Assembly: GCA_944381325.1 (NCBI GenBank)
Contig: CALWKS010000002.1
Location: 248,001-312,000 of the forward strand
DNA: 64,000 nucleotides
Origin: an uncultured Christensenellaceae bacterium
Lineage (GTDB): Bacteria; Bacillota; Clostridia; Christensenellales; UBA3700
Direction: 5' to 3'
Part shown: positions 34,605 to 44,241 of the stretch, one piece after another
Layout: each line of letters begins with the position of its first letter
Position numbering within the stretch: the first letter of the stretch is position 1
The notes under the pieces: model-generated
The model's database searches: none
Told to the model about the DNA's origin: nothing
What the model saw: the letters and a program-made list of their open reading frames with translations, nothing else
Translations under genes and position numbers: made by a program

Positions 34605-36156
34605 TGTTATCTCCTTTGCTTCCGCGCATAAACGCCGCTCTTATTCCCTCTTTGCCGAAAGCCTTTGTAGCCCACAGCAATAAGAAATAAACCGCAGCGC
34701 CGACAACCGCGCCCACCGTAAGCCGCACGTATCTGTTGTCGAGAGTAAGCGCGACAGTCTGTATACATACGCTCATTATAACACCTCCCAGGGTTATTTT
34801 GCTAGCTGTTTTAACAAGCTGAGAGTTTTTTCCGACGAGTTCGACATATCTGACCAGGGCAAGCGCCGCCGCAAGAGCGTACATCGCAAACTGGGACAGC
34901 GGAGCGGCGACTATTCCTATACGCGGCAGAAGCAATACCTGCAAAGCAGTTTTAAGAGCTACCGAAAGCGCAAGATAGACCGCCGCGCTTCTGCCCGATC
35001 CGAGAGCCTGAAGAATTCCGCAAAGCAGCTGAACGCAGGAAGCCGCGACAACGTTTATCGCCTGAAAGCGGAGAATGTCTGAAGCCCTTGCAAGTTCCTG
35101 CGCAGAAAATCCGGGATAAAGCAGACCGATGACGTCCTGAGAGAAAATGAGAAGAGCAAAAAAACAAGGCACGGAAATTGCAAGAGAAGCGCCGAGAGTA
35201 AGTCCCGTTGCCTCGTTCACTCTGACGTACTCTCCTCTCGCCACTCCTGAAGAAACCTTGGGAATGACCGCTATCGCAAGAGAAACGGCAATGACTACGG
35301 GAAGGTTTATAACCGTGCCCACCGCACCGCTGTAAATACCGTAAGAAGCCGTCGCTTGGGCAAGAGAGTCTCCGCCGTAGGTAAGCAGTCTTACGATTAT
35401 AAAACTGTCTAGAAAATTGGAAACGGGAAGAACAAGCGCCGCCGCGACTATCGGGATCATAGTCTTTACTATGTCGTAATATATGCGCTTATCGACACGT
35501 ACACGCAAAATCTTTTCTTTGCCGAGATCTCGGCGGTATGCTATTACCATAAAGGCAAGCCCTGAAAACTCGCTTACCGTAACCGCAAGAAGCGCGCCGT
35601 AAACCGCGGCGGCTACACCTCTTTTTGAAAGAAGATAAGCCGCCGTAAGTCCCACGGCAAGTTTGACAGCCTGCTCTGCCGTCTGCGACAGCGCGTTTGC
35701 CGTCATTCTTCCTTTGCCTATGAAATAACCTTTGAAATACGCCGCAAGGGTAACCGCGAAAACTGCGGGCGCGACGACGAGATACCCCTTCCACGCCTGA
35801 GGTCTTGCCTGAAGCGCGGCAACGGGGTAAGCAAGCAGCGCCGTAAACAAAAGCCCTGCCGCCGCAAGTATAAAAGTAATTCTCTTTACCGCCGCGCGCG
35901 TATAAGGAATATCCGCTCCGAGTGCGTCAGCATACGCGACGTAGCGCCCCACCACCGTGGGTATCGCCGCGCCCGTTATAGTAAGAAAAAGGGCATAAAC
36001 GGGGAAAAAAGTCTGATAAAGACCTATGCCCTCCGCGCCCAGTACGTTGGTAAGCGGCACGCGGTACAACGCGCCCACTACTTTGGCGACTATACCTGCC
36101 AGCGCAAGTCCAGCCGTAGAGCGCAGTACGGAGTGCTTCCCCTCCCTCTTAAGCAT
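34597..36156 (-). CDS. MVF-family polysaccharide/lipid II flippase-like protein (YabM/SpoVB)
   Basis: This 519-residue membrane protein has about 14 helices and the MOP/MVF-family pattern, with VGALYRVPLTNVLGAEGIG near the N-terminus. Members such as SpoVB and YabM act in cell wall or spore cortex export of lipid-linked sugars. ATG 36156 overlaps the spoVT stop as TAATG, giving translational coupling; the open frame extends upstream inside spoVT but without a start signal. It overlaps the mazG-type gene by 8 nt. Gene order matches the Bacillus spoVT-yabM-yabN set. Confidence 0.88.
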   Translation of the reverse strand: MLKREGKHSVLRSTAGLALAGIVAKVVGALYRVPLTNVLGAEGIGLYQTFFPVYALFLTITGAAIPTVVGRYVAYADALGADIPYTRAAVKRITFILAAAGLLFTALLAYPVAALQARPQAWKGYLVVAPAVFAVTLAAYFKGYFIGKGRMTANALSQTAEQAVKLAVGLTAAYLLSKRGVAAAVYGALLAVTVSEFSGLAFMVIAYRRDLGKEKILRVRVDKRIYYDIVKTMIPIVAAALVLPVSNFLDSFIIVRLLTYGGDSLAQATASYGIYSGAVGTVINLPVVIAVSLAIAVIPKVSSGVARGEYVRVNEATGLTLGASLAISVPCFFALLIFSQDVIGLLYPGFSAQELARASDILRFQAINVVAASCVQLLCGILQALGSGRSAAVYLALSVALKTALQVLLLPRIGIVAAPLSQFAMYALAAALALVRYVELVGKNSQLVKTASKITLGGVIMSVCIQTVALTLDNRYVRLTVGAVVGAAVYFLLLWATKAFGKEGIRAAFMRGSKGDNND

Positions 36157-36680
36157 TATTCCAGCGTAGCCGCGATAAGGTCTGCCGCCAGGGCGCACAG
36201 CCTTGCTTCTGTTGCGGTAATGACCGCGTCTGAGCAAAGCATTACTCCGCCGTAGAGATCGCCGCCGACGATAAGCGGAACAATATGCTGATTCTTGCAT
36301 TCGACAGGTTTGTTTCTGACGATCTGCACGGGTGCTTGCGGAGCGACAGCCCTGCGGTCGTCCAGAGTCTTATATAGCTTGTCGCTTATCTCTTCGCCGA
36401 CCAGTTCTTTAAAAGGAGCGCCGCTTGCGCCGAGAACGGTCGCGCTATCGCATATCACCGCGCCTTTGCCGGTTGCACGCGTCAGAGCGTCGCAGTAAGC
36501 CTGAGAAAAATCCGCACCTGCGCTGAGCGCGCTGTAACGTCTGAGCACAAGAGATTTGTCTCCTGTGGTAAAAATTTCCATCTGCTCGCCCTCTTTGAGT
36601 TTGAGCGTCTTTCTGATTTCTTTGGGTATCACGACTCTGCCGAGTTCGTCGATACGTCTTACAATTCCCGTTTCTTTCAT
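36156..36680 (-). CDS. spoVT: stage V sporulation regulator SpoVT
   Basis: This 174-residue DNA-binding protein is active in the forespore in known spore formers. It has an N-terminal AbrB/SpoVT swapped-hairpin domain (IVRRIDELGRVVIPKEIRKT, about residues 6-25 and onward) and a C-terminal GAF-like domain (about 55-174). Full family length and an intact DNA-binding strand pattern suggest it is functional. Its presence points to an organism with sporulation ancestry. It leads the overlapping spoVT-yabM-mazG-dus unit. Confidence 0.93.
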   Translation of the reverse strand: MKETGIVRRIDELGRVVIPKEIRKTLKLKEGEQMEIFTTGDKSLVLRRYSALSAGADFSQAYCDALTRATGKGAVICDSATVLGASGAPFKELVGEEISDKLYKTLDDRRAVAPQAPVQIVRNKPVECKNQHIVPLIVGGDLYGGVMLCSDAVITATEARLCALAADLIAATLE

Positions 36681-36735
36681 TTTCCCTCCGAGTTATCGCG
36701 TTTAGTATTTTCAGAGAAAAAACAAATATGCGCGT

Positions 36736-38229
36736 TTAAATCCCTTCAGGATATTTTATCTTGTCATAATCAAATCCTTTGAATTGAGAAAGCGGCTTCA
36801 GCTCATATCCGCAGTTATCCCACATCCCGTTGTTCTGATATAACTGAATGAGGTGATCGGGTGCATATACCGCGCAATCCTCTATCTCGGAAGTAAATTT
36901 CACGGGATTGCAATGCTCGGGCATTTCTGAATTGAAAATCACTGCCTGAAGATTTCTGAAGCTGCCCAGACGGCATTCCATCGTAACCGTTCCTCTGATC
37001 TCAACCGCCAAAACCATATCCGCGCCTGCCGCCACAGAAGACATTTCTCCCATTATGTTGCCGCTGAGAACGGTTTTAATAACATCATAGCAATTCTTGA
37101 ATTCAAAATCGTCTGACCCGTTGAAAACGTAATTTATCTTTACGGAATTATCGTTGTCCCACTGCGGCGCTTTGATTATTCCGTCGTACGTCTTAAGGTC
37201 CCTGCCGCCTATATAACGCGAATTGTCTGCGGACACAACGTAATAAATGTTGAGAGGATTGACGAATTTGTAATCAGAGTCGTTGACATAAACGACAGAT
37301 CCGCCCTGACACGCTTCGAGCTGATATATTCTTTTGACCTTTACGCCCTGCATCTCAAAGGGAAGATATATATTGTATGCCCTTCTGCCTTCAATAGTCA
37401 TCGTGCCGTCTGAAGAAACCGAAGCGTATTGCGCAGGGTGGCAATCTGCATAAAGCGCCACGTCTTCGCTTGCAACCTTGTCTGCATCGAAGTCCCATCT
37501 CCTGCCCAGCTTAACGCTGTACCAACCATCACAGACGCAATCTGAAGGAAAATCACTGAATGCGGGCGAAGGGACTTTGCTCCCCTGCACCAGCGTGCGC
37601 GATTCAACGAGTCTGTCGTAAAAATAAAATCTGACGGTTACCACTGGAAGGGTCTTCATGACCTCTTTCATCTTTTCTGTAACCTCAGCGGTAAAATTTA
37701 AGTCCAGGTCAGTAAGCGTGTTTTCTATATCCGCCTTTACGACGCGCGCTTCTTCAACCGTCTTTGCAACTTCTGTGTTCAGATTGTTTGCCGTAAGGAC
37801 TGCCGCCGAAAGTTCCGTCAGCATATTGGCAGGCTCTATCACGCGCGTTTCGAGAGAGTTGACAGAAGCCGCAACTTCAAATATGCCGCCCGTTCTTCCC
37901 ACGCTTTTTGCGACGACGCTTTCTCTCGACTTTTCGTATATGACAAGCTGAGCGTCCACATAACCTTCATATTTTGTCAGACAGTTGGGGATATCGAAGT
38001 TGAGCCCGTCCTCGCCGTACTCGAGCGCAGGCGAAGAATAAGCCGCTTTTGCCGCGCCGCCATGGGTCATGCAGACAAAATCTATATAATAGCCGTATGC
38101 CGCAGGATCGGTCATACCGACGCACTTTATATTTATCCTGTCTGAAAGATTGTTGTTCTGCGCGACGACATAACGGTGCTTGCTGACAAGCGTCGAGTTG
38201 TTCTTGTCGTACGTACAATAAATTACCAT
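36736..38229 (-). CDS. chimeric protein: BppU-like N-domain, InlB-type repeat, LRR-like C-domain
   Basis: I chose ATG 38229, 5 nt after AAGGAG (497 aa). There is no signal peptide. Residues 1 to about 125 resemble the N-domain of phage upper-baseplate proteins (BppU), with LTKYEGYVDAQLVIYE and AKSVGRTGG. A helical coiled region (about 130-200) follows. One InlB B-repeat-like domain is at about 205-275 (CVCDGWYSVKLGRRWDFD). A BspA/LRR-like region from about 285 to the end contains fallback repeats. Phage BppU domains attach receptor-binding modules to tails. No phage structural genes lie nearby, so this is an orphan. It has its own promoter at 38270-38298. Tail-like particle component or intracellular protein are both possible. 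Confidence 0.55.
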   Translation of the reverse strand: MVIYCTYDKNNSTLVSKHRYVVAQNNNLSDRINIKCVGMTDPAAYGYYIDFVCMTHGGAAKAAYSSPALEYGEDGLNFDIPNCLTKYEGYVDAQLVIYEKSRESVVAKSVGRTGGIFEVAASVNSLETRVIEPANMLTELSAAVLTANNLNTEVAKTVEEARVVKADIENTLTDLDLNFTAEVTEKMKEVMKTLPVVTVRFYFYDRLVESRTLVQGSKVPSPAFSDFPSDCVCDGWYSVKLGRRWDFDADKVASEDVALYADCHPAQYASVSSDGTMTIEGRRAYNIYLPFEMQGVKVKRIYQLEACQGGSVVYVNDSDYKFVNPLNIYYVVSADNSRYIGGRDLKTYDGIIKAPQWDNDNSVKINYVFNGSDDFEFKNCYDVIKTVLSGNIMGEMSSVAAGADMVLAVEIRGTVTMECRLGSFRNLQAVIFNSEMPEHCNPVKFTSEIEDCAVYAPDHLIQLYQNNGMWDNCGYELKPLSQFKGFDYDKIKYPEGI

Positions 38230-38269
38230 TATCGCTCCTTGAGGGGAAAGAAGCATAGACGACACCAAG

Positions 38270-38298
38270 AATATAACCTATTACTTCGCGTCTTTCAA
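38270..38298 (-). promoter_or_regulatory. sigma-A promoter of the chimeric gene
   Basis: On the minus strand TTGAAA (38293-38298), 17 bp and TATATT (38270-38275) precede ATG 38229 by 40 bp. Confidence 0.7.
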
Positions 38299-38400
38299 GC
38301 TTTTGTGCCAGAAGTTTTCATATTTTAAATGTGAATGAATTAATAATATTTCACTATTTTATAAACACGGGTACGAAAATTCATAATAAACCGGCAAAAA

Positions 38401-38426
38401 AATACGCGGCTTTTCTGCCGCGTATT
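38401..38426 (-). terminator. intrinsic terminator of the metF-metH operon
   Basis: A perfect 10-bp stem AATACGCGGC/GCCGCGTATT with a 6-nt loop is followed by TTTTTTT on the minus strand, 27 bp after metH. Confidence 0.9.
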
Positions 38427-38452
38427 TATATTATACATTTATTAATATCTGA

Positions 38453-40786
38453 TTATGCGAATATCTCTTTGAGCGCCTTAACGGTTGCGTTGGCGTCCTT
38501 GCAGTATATACCGCCTATGCTTGTCGCGTATTCCGGCGTAATGACCGCGCCGCCGACAAGTACGGGGATATCGGGATATTTTTCTTTGACAAGGCTTATC
38601 GTCTCAGCCATATTCTGCGCAGTGGTAGTCATAAGCGCAGAAAGTCCGAGAGCGCAGGGATAATTCTTTTCAACGGCTTCAAGCACCGTTTTATAATCCA
38701 CATCGCGCCCGAGGTCTACGACTTTGAAACCGTAATTGGATACGACCGCTTTCACGATGTTCTTGCCTATGTCGTGGATATCTCCTTTTACCGTAGCGAG
38801 AACAAAGCGCTTGCCTTCGTCCTTAACTCCGCTTGCCTTCATCTTTTCTTCTAGCACAGCAAAAGCCTGCTTTGCGCTGTCTGCCGCCGCTATCAGCTGA
38901 GGAAGGAATATCTTACCGCTTTCGTAAAGCTCTCCCACTCTGTCAAGCGCGGGTATGATATGCTTTGCGGCAACATCTAAGGGATCAAGTTCTCTGAGCA
39001 GACTCTCTGCAGTCTCTCTTGCCGCGCCGCCCATGCCTCCGACTATCGCGCGCGTCATATCGGGAGCGCCTGCCGGAGCAAGATCTTCTGTCTTTACGCT
39101 GTCAGTCTTTGCCGCATACGCTATATAAGCGTCCACAGCGCCTTCCACGTCAAGGAGAAAACTCCTTGCGTATTCACTCGGCTTGATATTGATAAGAGAA
39201 GGATTGATTATCGCAAGATCGAGTCCCGCTTCTCTCGCCATCTGAAGGAAGCATGCGTTTATATCTTCTCTGTGCGGCATACCGAAAGATATATTGCTGA
39301 CACCTAGTATAGCGCCCGCACCCGTCTTTTTTATCTCTCCCAGAGCGCCGACAGTGCAAAGCGCGCTTCCCTTCTGCGCGGACTGTGCCATTGTCAGCGT
39401 GTCAACGTAAATATCCTCTTTGGCTATTCCCGCCTTGATACATTCGCTTACCAAGCGCTTGCCTATCTCCACTCTGCCTTCAACAGTGTCGGGAATGCCG
39501 TTTTCGTCCAGCGCAAGGCAGACGACCGCCGCGCCGTATTTTTTAGCCAGCGGAATCACGCTGTCTATACTGCTCTTTTTGCCGTTCACGCTGTTTATAA
39601 GCGCCTTTCCGTTGTATCGTCTGAGAGCCGCCTCAAGCACTTCGGGAGAAGAACTGTCCATGACGAGGGGCTTTGACACGACTTTCTGCAAGCCGTCCAC
39701 GACCCTGACCATATTCGCCTTTTCGTCAGTGCCGTTGAGTCCTACGTTTACGTCCAGTATATCCGCGCCCGACTGAGCCTGTTCTATGCCCTGAGCCAGA
39801 ATGTAGTCGAAGTCGCCTTCTCTCAGCGCCGCCTGAAACTTCTTCTTGCCTGTGGGATTTATTCTCTCTCCCACTATTTTCATTGAATCGACGGTTACCG
39901 TGGAAGTGCCGCAACTCAATGCGCGCACGGGCTTATACGCAGGTCTTTTAACCTCTTCTTTTATCTCGCCCGCAAGCATGGAGATATATTCGGGAGTCGT
40001 GCCGCAACAGCCGCCCAGTATGTTGACGCCGAGAGCGTGTATGGCGTTCATAGCATCTGTGAACTGTCTCTTGTCTATATCATAAACCGTCCTGCCGTTT
40101 TCAAAACGCGGCATTCCCGCATTAGGTTTGATAAATACGGGAAGCGGAGTGCACTCGATAAGTCTGCGCGCCATAGGCAGCATTTCAACAGGTCCCAAAG
40201 AACAGTTTATGCCTATCGCGCTGACGCCCATTCCTGAAATTATTCGCGCAAAACTCTCTATATCCGTACCGAAAGCGCTTCTGCCGTTGCCTTCGAAAGA
40301 CATTGAGAGCATTACAGGGAGAGAACTGTTCTCCTTTGCCGCAAGCAACGCAATGCGCGCGTCCGCAATATCAGTCATCGTCTCTATGACTATGAGATCG
40401 GGCCTGTCTTCTGCCGCGCGGATAACCGCCGCGTAATTCTCGTAAGCCTCTTCGAAGCTTATGCCGCCTTCTCCTATCAGCTTGCCGAGAGGTCCGACGT
40501 CGAGAGCCACGTATGCTCTGCCGTCCGCCGCCTTTCTCGCAATATCAATCGCCGCTTTTATTATTGCGCCCGTTTCGTCGCCCAGTTTAAGGGGATTTGC
40601 TCCGAAAGTATTGGTATAAACGACGTTGCTTCCCGCATCCACATAGTCGCGGCAAACTGAATACACGACTTCGGGATTCTCCAAATTCAGTCTCTCGAGT
40701 CTGTATCCCGCAGGCGCGCCGCTTCTTTCTGTAAGCAGACTGCCCGTCGCGCCGTCAAGTATGATCTTCTTTGAAAAATCAATCAC
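38453..40786 (-). CDS. metH: cobalamin-dependent methionine synthase, without activation domain
   Basis: This 777-residue cytoplasmic enzyme transfers a methyl group from methyltetrahydrofolate via cobalamin to homocysteine. The homocysteine-binding zinc domain spans about 1-285 (zinc ligands include GGCCGT). The pterin-binding domain is at about 300-560 (RINPTGKKKF, VNVGLNG). The cobalamin cap and binding domains extend from about 575 to 777 (the B12-coordinating DIHDIGKN motif). The C-terminal AdoMet/activation domain of E. coli MetH is missing and is supplied as a separate gene directly upstream, overlapping by 8 nt. It would depend on cobalamin, consistent with the uptake operon at 26.4-28.1 kb. 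Confidence 0.95.
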   Translation of the reverse strand: MIDFSKKIILDGATGSLLTERSGAPAGYRLERLNLENPEVVYSVCRDYVDAGSNVVYTNTFGANPLKLGDETGAIIKAAIDIARKAADGRAYVALDVGPLGKLIGEGGISFEEAYENYAAVIRAAEDRPDLIVIETMTDIADARIALLAAKENSSLPVMLSMSFEGNGRSAFGTDIESFARIISGMGVSAIGINCSLGPVEMLPMARRLIECTPLPVFIKPNAGMPRFENGRTVYDIDKRQFTDAMNAIHALGVNILGGCCGTTPEYISMLAGEIKEEVKRPAYKPVRALSCGTSTVTVDSMKIVGERINPTGKKKFQAALREGDFDYILAQGIEQAQSGADILDVNVGLNGTDEKANMVRVVDGLQKVVSKPLVMDSSSPEVLEAALRRYNGKALINSVNGKKSSIDSVIPLAKKYGAAVVCLALDENGIPDTVEGRVEIGKRLVSECIKAGIAKEDIYVDTLTMAQSAQKGSALCTVGALGEIKKTGAGAILGVSNISFGMPHREDINACFLQMAREAGLDLAIINPSLINIKPSEYARSFLLDVEGAVDAYIAYAAKTDSVKTEDLAPAGAPDMTRAIVGGMGGAARETAESLLRELDPLDVAAKHIIPALDRVGELYESGKIFLPQLIAAADSAKQAFAVLEEKMKASGVKDEGKRFVLATVKGDIHDIGKNIVKAVVSNYGFKVVDLGRDVDYKTVLEAVEKNYPCALGLSALMTTTAQNMAETISLVKEKYPDIPVLVGGAVITPEYATSIGGIYCKDANATVKALKEIFA

Positions 40787-41411
40787 CGCAAAGACCTCCG
40801 TCGCAAGAATCGCGCTTTACGCAGACGTCGCAGTTGTGTTTTTTTCTTACGTTTCCGCCTATGCCTGCAACTGCGCTCACCGTCTTTGAAGGGATCATCA
40901 TTCCGCCTGCGGTAAGTCTTATTCCCAGGAATTTATCCGCCTTGAGCGCGTCTATAAAGTCTGCCTGAGAGGACAAAGGCAAATCTCCGTACCCGCAGGA
41001 AAAACGACTGGTGAGAGTAAGCCCTTTTTGCGCAAGCATCCTGCGCTGTCTTTCTTCGAGTTCGTCGCAATATGCGTCCACCCAAAGTCCTGCGCAAAGA
41101 TCGACCGCATAAGCAAGAGTCAGGTCTGTGAGCTTGAGTCTTTCAATCGTCATATCGACTTCAGCGCCTACGGTGGCGCAGAAATAATAGACCGCATCAC
41201 AACCTTCGAGGTGTTTTGCGATATCGTTACCTTTGAGTTCAAGCACCGTATTTTCAACCTTGATCGTGCCGTCTTCTCTGACAAGCCTTGCAGTAGCTTC
41301 AACGCATCTGCAACGCGCGCTGTTTTCAACTTCTTTTACCGCGCGCTTTGCAAGTTCGAGCGCGTCTTCTCCCGTGCCGAGATATTTAGCGAGTGTTTGT
41401 GCAGTTATCAT
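40779..41411 (-). CDS. stand-alone methionine synthase activation domain protein
   Basis: This 210-residue protein corresponds to the AdoMet-binding reactivation domain of MetH. It carries FSCGYGDLPLSSQ where MetH has RxSPGYxxxPdh-type residues, followed by GIRLTAGGMMIPSKT and a C-terminal Cys cluster (CDVCVKRDSC). It would allow reductive remethylation of oxidised cobalamin on the MetH encoded next. It overlaps metF by 4 nt (ATGA) and metH by 8 nt, so the three are made together. Split MetH is common in Clostridia. Confidence 0.88.
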   Translation of the reverse strand: MITAQTLAKYLGTGEDALELAKRAVKEVENSARCRCVEATARLVREDGTIKVENTVLELKGNDIAKHLEGCDAVYYFCATVGAEVDMTIERLKLTDLTLAYAVDLCAGLWVDAYCDELEERQRRMLAQKGLTLTSRFSCGYGDLPLSSQADFIDALKADKFLGIRLTAGGMMIPSKTVSAVAGIGGNVRKKHNCDVCVKRDSCDGGLCGD

Positions 41412-42262
41412 TTTCTGTCCTCCTCAAACGCGTTGAATACCGCGCGTGCGACGTCTCCTTTATTCATCGTGTAAAGATGAATGCCCTTGACGCCGTTGTC
41501 GATAAGGTCGCGTATCTGACCTATTGCATAGTCGATGCCTGCCTTGTACAGGTCTTCGCCCTGATAGTTGGCGCATATCTTGCTGAACGCAGAAGGGATC
41601 TGCACTCCGCACATAGATACTATTCTCTCGACCTGCTGAGAGTTGGTTATCGGCATGATGCCCGCAGAAACGCTTGCCTCGATGCCTGCCTTTTGCGCCT
41701 TTTCCATAAAATCGTAAAATGTGGCGTTGTCAAAGAAAAGCTGTGAAACAAGATGAGAAACGCCGCACTCCGTCTTTAGCTTTATCTTTTCTATATCCGC
41801 CTCAAGGCTTTGCGCCTCGGGATGCCCTTCGGGATAGCACGCGCCGAGCAATTCGAATTCAGGATAATTAGCGCTTATGTACTCTGCCAGCTCGTTGGCA
41901 TGGCGGAAGTCGTAAAATTTGCTGTCTGCGGCAATATCTCCGCGCAAGGTGAGTATGCTCTTCACTCCCTTGCGGCTCAGCATCTGCAGTCTTTCTTCGA
42001 GAAGCTCCTTCGTCATATTGACCGCCGTCATATGCGCTACCGCCGTCATATCGAAAGCGTCAATGACCACGCTCGCAACGTCCGCCGTAGTCATTCCACC
42101 GCTTCCGTTTGCACCGTAAGTTATCGATACGTAATCGGGATTTAAAGGTCTTATCTCTTTCAGCGCTCTGATAACGCCCTCAAGCATTCCGTTTTTCTTG
42201 GGAGGAAAAACCTCTGCCGACATAACGAGTTTTTTATTTTCAAAAAGTTCTCTTATATACAT
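41408..42262 (-). CDS. metF: methylenetetrahydrofolate reductase
   Basis: This 284-residue cytoplasmic enzyme reduces methylene-THF to methyl-THF, the methyl donor for MetH. I chose ATG 42262 after GAGGTGAT. The family pattern is visible in SAEVFPPKKNG, YVSITYGANGSG and the QLFFDN strand. It opens the metF - activation domain - metH operon. The gap 42263-42545 holds an imperfect stem-loop at 42430-42451 and no recognised riboswitch. Confidence 0.94.
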   Translation of the reverse strand: MYIRELFENKKLVMSAEVFPPKKNGMLEGVIRALKEIRPLNPDYVSITYGANGSGGMTTADVASVVIDAFDMTAVAHMTAVNMTKELLEERLQMLSRKGVKSILTLRGDIAADSKFYDFRHANELAEYISANYPEFELLGACYPEGHPEAQSLEADIEKIKLKTECGVSHLVSQLFFDNATFYDFMEKAQKAGIEASVSAGIMPITNSQQVERIVSMCGVQIPSAFSKICANYQGEDLYKAGIDYAIGQIRDLIDNGVKGIHLYTMNKGDVARAVFNAFEEDRK

Positions 42263-42545
42263 ATTATCACCTCGTGGCATGCGCGTTTATTTATATTATA
42301 ATAACATATTTTTTGACGGTTTTCATTAAAAATAGCAATTTTCAGTCGTTGCGACTTATCCGATATCGCAAGTTTTCCTTCGATCGCTCATAAAGCATAT
42401 GCTTTATTTACTTAAATACGACCAAAGGGCAACCGATATACGGTTGCCCCTCAGCCAGTTGTGTGTAGATTTGGGATTTGGTTACCCTATTATAAATAGG
42501 CCAGTATGGAATTATGTTGGTGGGATTTCTCCCCTGTAAGTCTTG

Positions 42546-44045
42546 TTACTGAGCGTTTTCTCCGTTGCCGCCCTGACCGTTTTCCTCGCCGTGCTGATGC
42601 TTCCACTCAAATCTGCCCTGTTTAGCCTGAGCAAGGAATTCTTCAGCTTCTTTCTTCGCGCTTTCCACAGCCGTGTTGTAAATCGTCTGAGCGGAAGAAA
42701 TTATGTCGTTGGACGCCTGAACGTAAGTCTTTGCTTCTTCAAGCTCTTCTGCGGTGAGGTCTTCTTCGATCTTAGTCATGGTCTCGTCGCGCTTCTGTTC
42801 AAGGTAGGTAACGATCGATCTGACGTCGTCAACGGTAAGATCACCGAGGCTGTTCACGAACTCTATAACGTCATTGCCGAGGACTTTTGCGTCTTCTGCG
42901 ATCTTGCGAATAGCGTCTGCATATTCTTCGGGGAGCGATTCAAGGAACTTATCGACCTCAGCCTGCAGACCGTCAACGTAAGTTTCGAGTTCAGGCAGCT
43001 CAGCCTTTATCTGATTGTAAGCCTCAACGCTCATGTTCTTCAAAGTCTTGTCGATATAAGCTTCAAGGCTTTCAAGAGTGATGTTGCCGTTTTCATCGGT
43101 AACCGCCGCGTCGACCTCGCTCTTTTCTACGCCGAGAATATCCGCAACTTTCTGTGTATCTACGTTGGAGAGAGCTTTATTTGTATAGGATATTGCCAGC
43201 TCGATCTGATCGAGAGTGTAGTCGACGGATACCGCCGCTATATCGTACGCCGCATAGATCGCGCCGTAGTTGACAGGATGTTCGATTATATTGAGAGCCA
43301 TGATCTTTGCATAATACGCAGTCCATGCCGCGCCCTCAGCGCTTGTCTTTGCGATTTCAAAAGCCTTGTTTGCTTCTGCTACAGCGAGGTTGTAAGCCTC
43401 GGTCGCATACGGCTCGATCTTTTCGTAGCAGCTGTTGAGTCTTTCGATAAGATCCTCGTTGTCGAGAGTCGCCGCATACTCGAAGGTAACGCTGTCGTCG
43501 TTTGCAACCAGTTCTGTAACCAGCTTGAATTTGCCGATAGACATATTCTGAACAGCAGTTACATTGGGGTATTTGCCTTTTGTATATTCAAACTGTCTTT
43601 CAAGAGAAAAACTTGAGCCCGTGTTGATATTGACAGACATGTTCGCCTTTCCTGCTTCAGCGTTGAAAGCCGCCTTTGCAATATCGCCCACTTTGGCTTC
43701 AGCCTCTGCAGAGCCGTTGCCCGCGACTACGGTAACGTTTACTCCGCTGTTTTCTTCTGTAAGATAACCGCATTCGATTGCGAGATTTGCTATGAGTTCA
43801 AAAGCTTCCTCAGCAGTCTTTCCTACGATGACTTCGCCGTAAAGCATAACCTGAGCGTCTTCGTTTGCCGCTTCAACGGATTCAACCTTGCCCTCTTCGT
43901 CAATGACCATGTTGAGAGACGGGTTGATGTCCACGCTTACGTAGGTCTTTCCTTCGTCGTTATTGGTATTGAGACAACCGACAAATGCCGTACACAGCAA
44001 AACCGCCGTAAGCATAATCGCTGTAATAGCGCATATTTTTTTCAT
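42546..44045 (-). CDS. lipoprotein with RsgI-like extracellular domain
   Basis: I chose ATG 44045 after GAGGAGG (499 aa). The signal peptide ends with lipobox FVGC (Cys24). Directly after it comes the RsgI N-terminal-type domain (YVSVDINPSLNMVIDEEGKV), then a long helical region of Ala/Glu-rich coiled coils (about 190-485) and a Gly/Asn/Gln-rich end. RsgI proteins are membrane anti-sigma factors; this one lacks a cytoplasmic domain, so it cannot hold a sigma factor itself. It is a paralogue of the protein at 44786-46195 and has the same promoter motif at 44076-44107. I infer a sensor, decoy or effector in the same regulon. Confidence 0.72.
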   Translation of the reverse strand: MKKICAITAIMLTAVLLCTAFVGCLNTNNDEGKTYVSVDINPSLNMVIDEEGKVESVEAANEDAQVMLYGEVIVGKTAEEAFELIANLAIECGYLTEENSGVNVTVVAGNGSAEAEAKVGDIAKAAFNAEAGKANMSVNINTGSSFSLERQFEYTKGKYPNVTAVQNMSIGKFKLVTELVANDDSVTFEYAATLDNEDLIERLNSCYEKIEPYATEAYNLAVAEANKAFEIAKTSAEGAAWTAYYAKIMALNIIEHPVNYGAIYAAYDIAAVSVDYTLDQIELAISYTNKALSNVDTQKVADILGVEKSEVDAAVTDENGNITLESLEAYIDKTLKNMSVEAYNQIKAELPELETYVDGLQAEVDKFLESLPEEYADAIRKIAEDAKVLGNDVIEFVNSLGDLTVDDVRSIVTYLEQKRDETMTKIEEDLTAEELEEAKTYVQASNDIISSAQTIYNTAVESAKKEAEEFLAQAKQGRFEWKHQHGEENGQGGNGENAQ

Positions 44046-44075
44046 CGTTATTTCCTCCTCTGAGCTTTCGTTCAT

Positions 44076-44107
44076 ATATTAAACAACGTCGTTTTTCCTT
44101 TTATTGG
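44076..44107 (-). promoter_or_regulatory. alternative-sigma promoter motif (lipoprotein RsgI-like gene)
   Basis: On the minus strand CCAATAAA (44100-44107), 13 bp and TTGTTTAATAT (44076-44086) match exactly in boxes and spacing the region upstream of the sigma factor gene (46739-46770). The shared motif suggests control by that sigma factor. Confidence 0.6.
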
Positions 44108-44241
44108 AAAAATTCAGAAATTTTTATTTTTTTATTTTTGCGTTTTGCTCTATACGGATATTTATAATATATGATCAATATTTAAAGCTCTGAAATTACC
44201 GTTTGTCCCACGCATCGGGACAGAAAGAAACTATACGGCAA

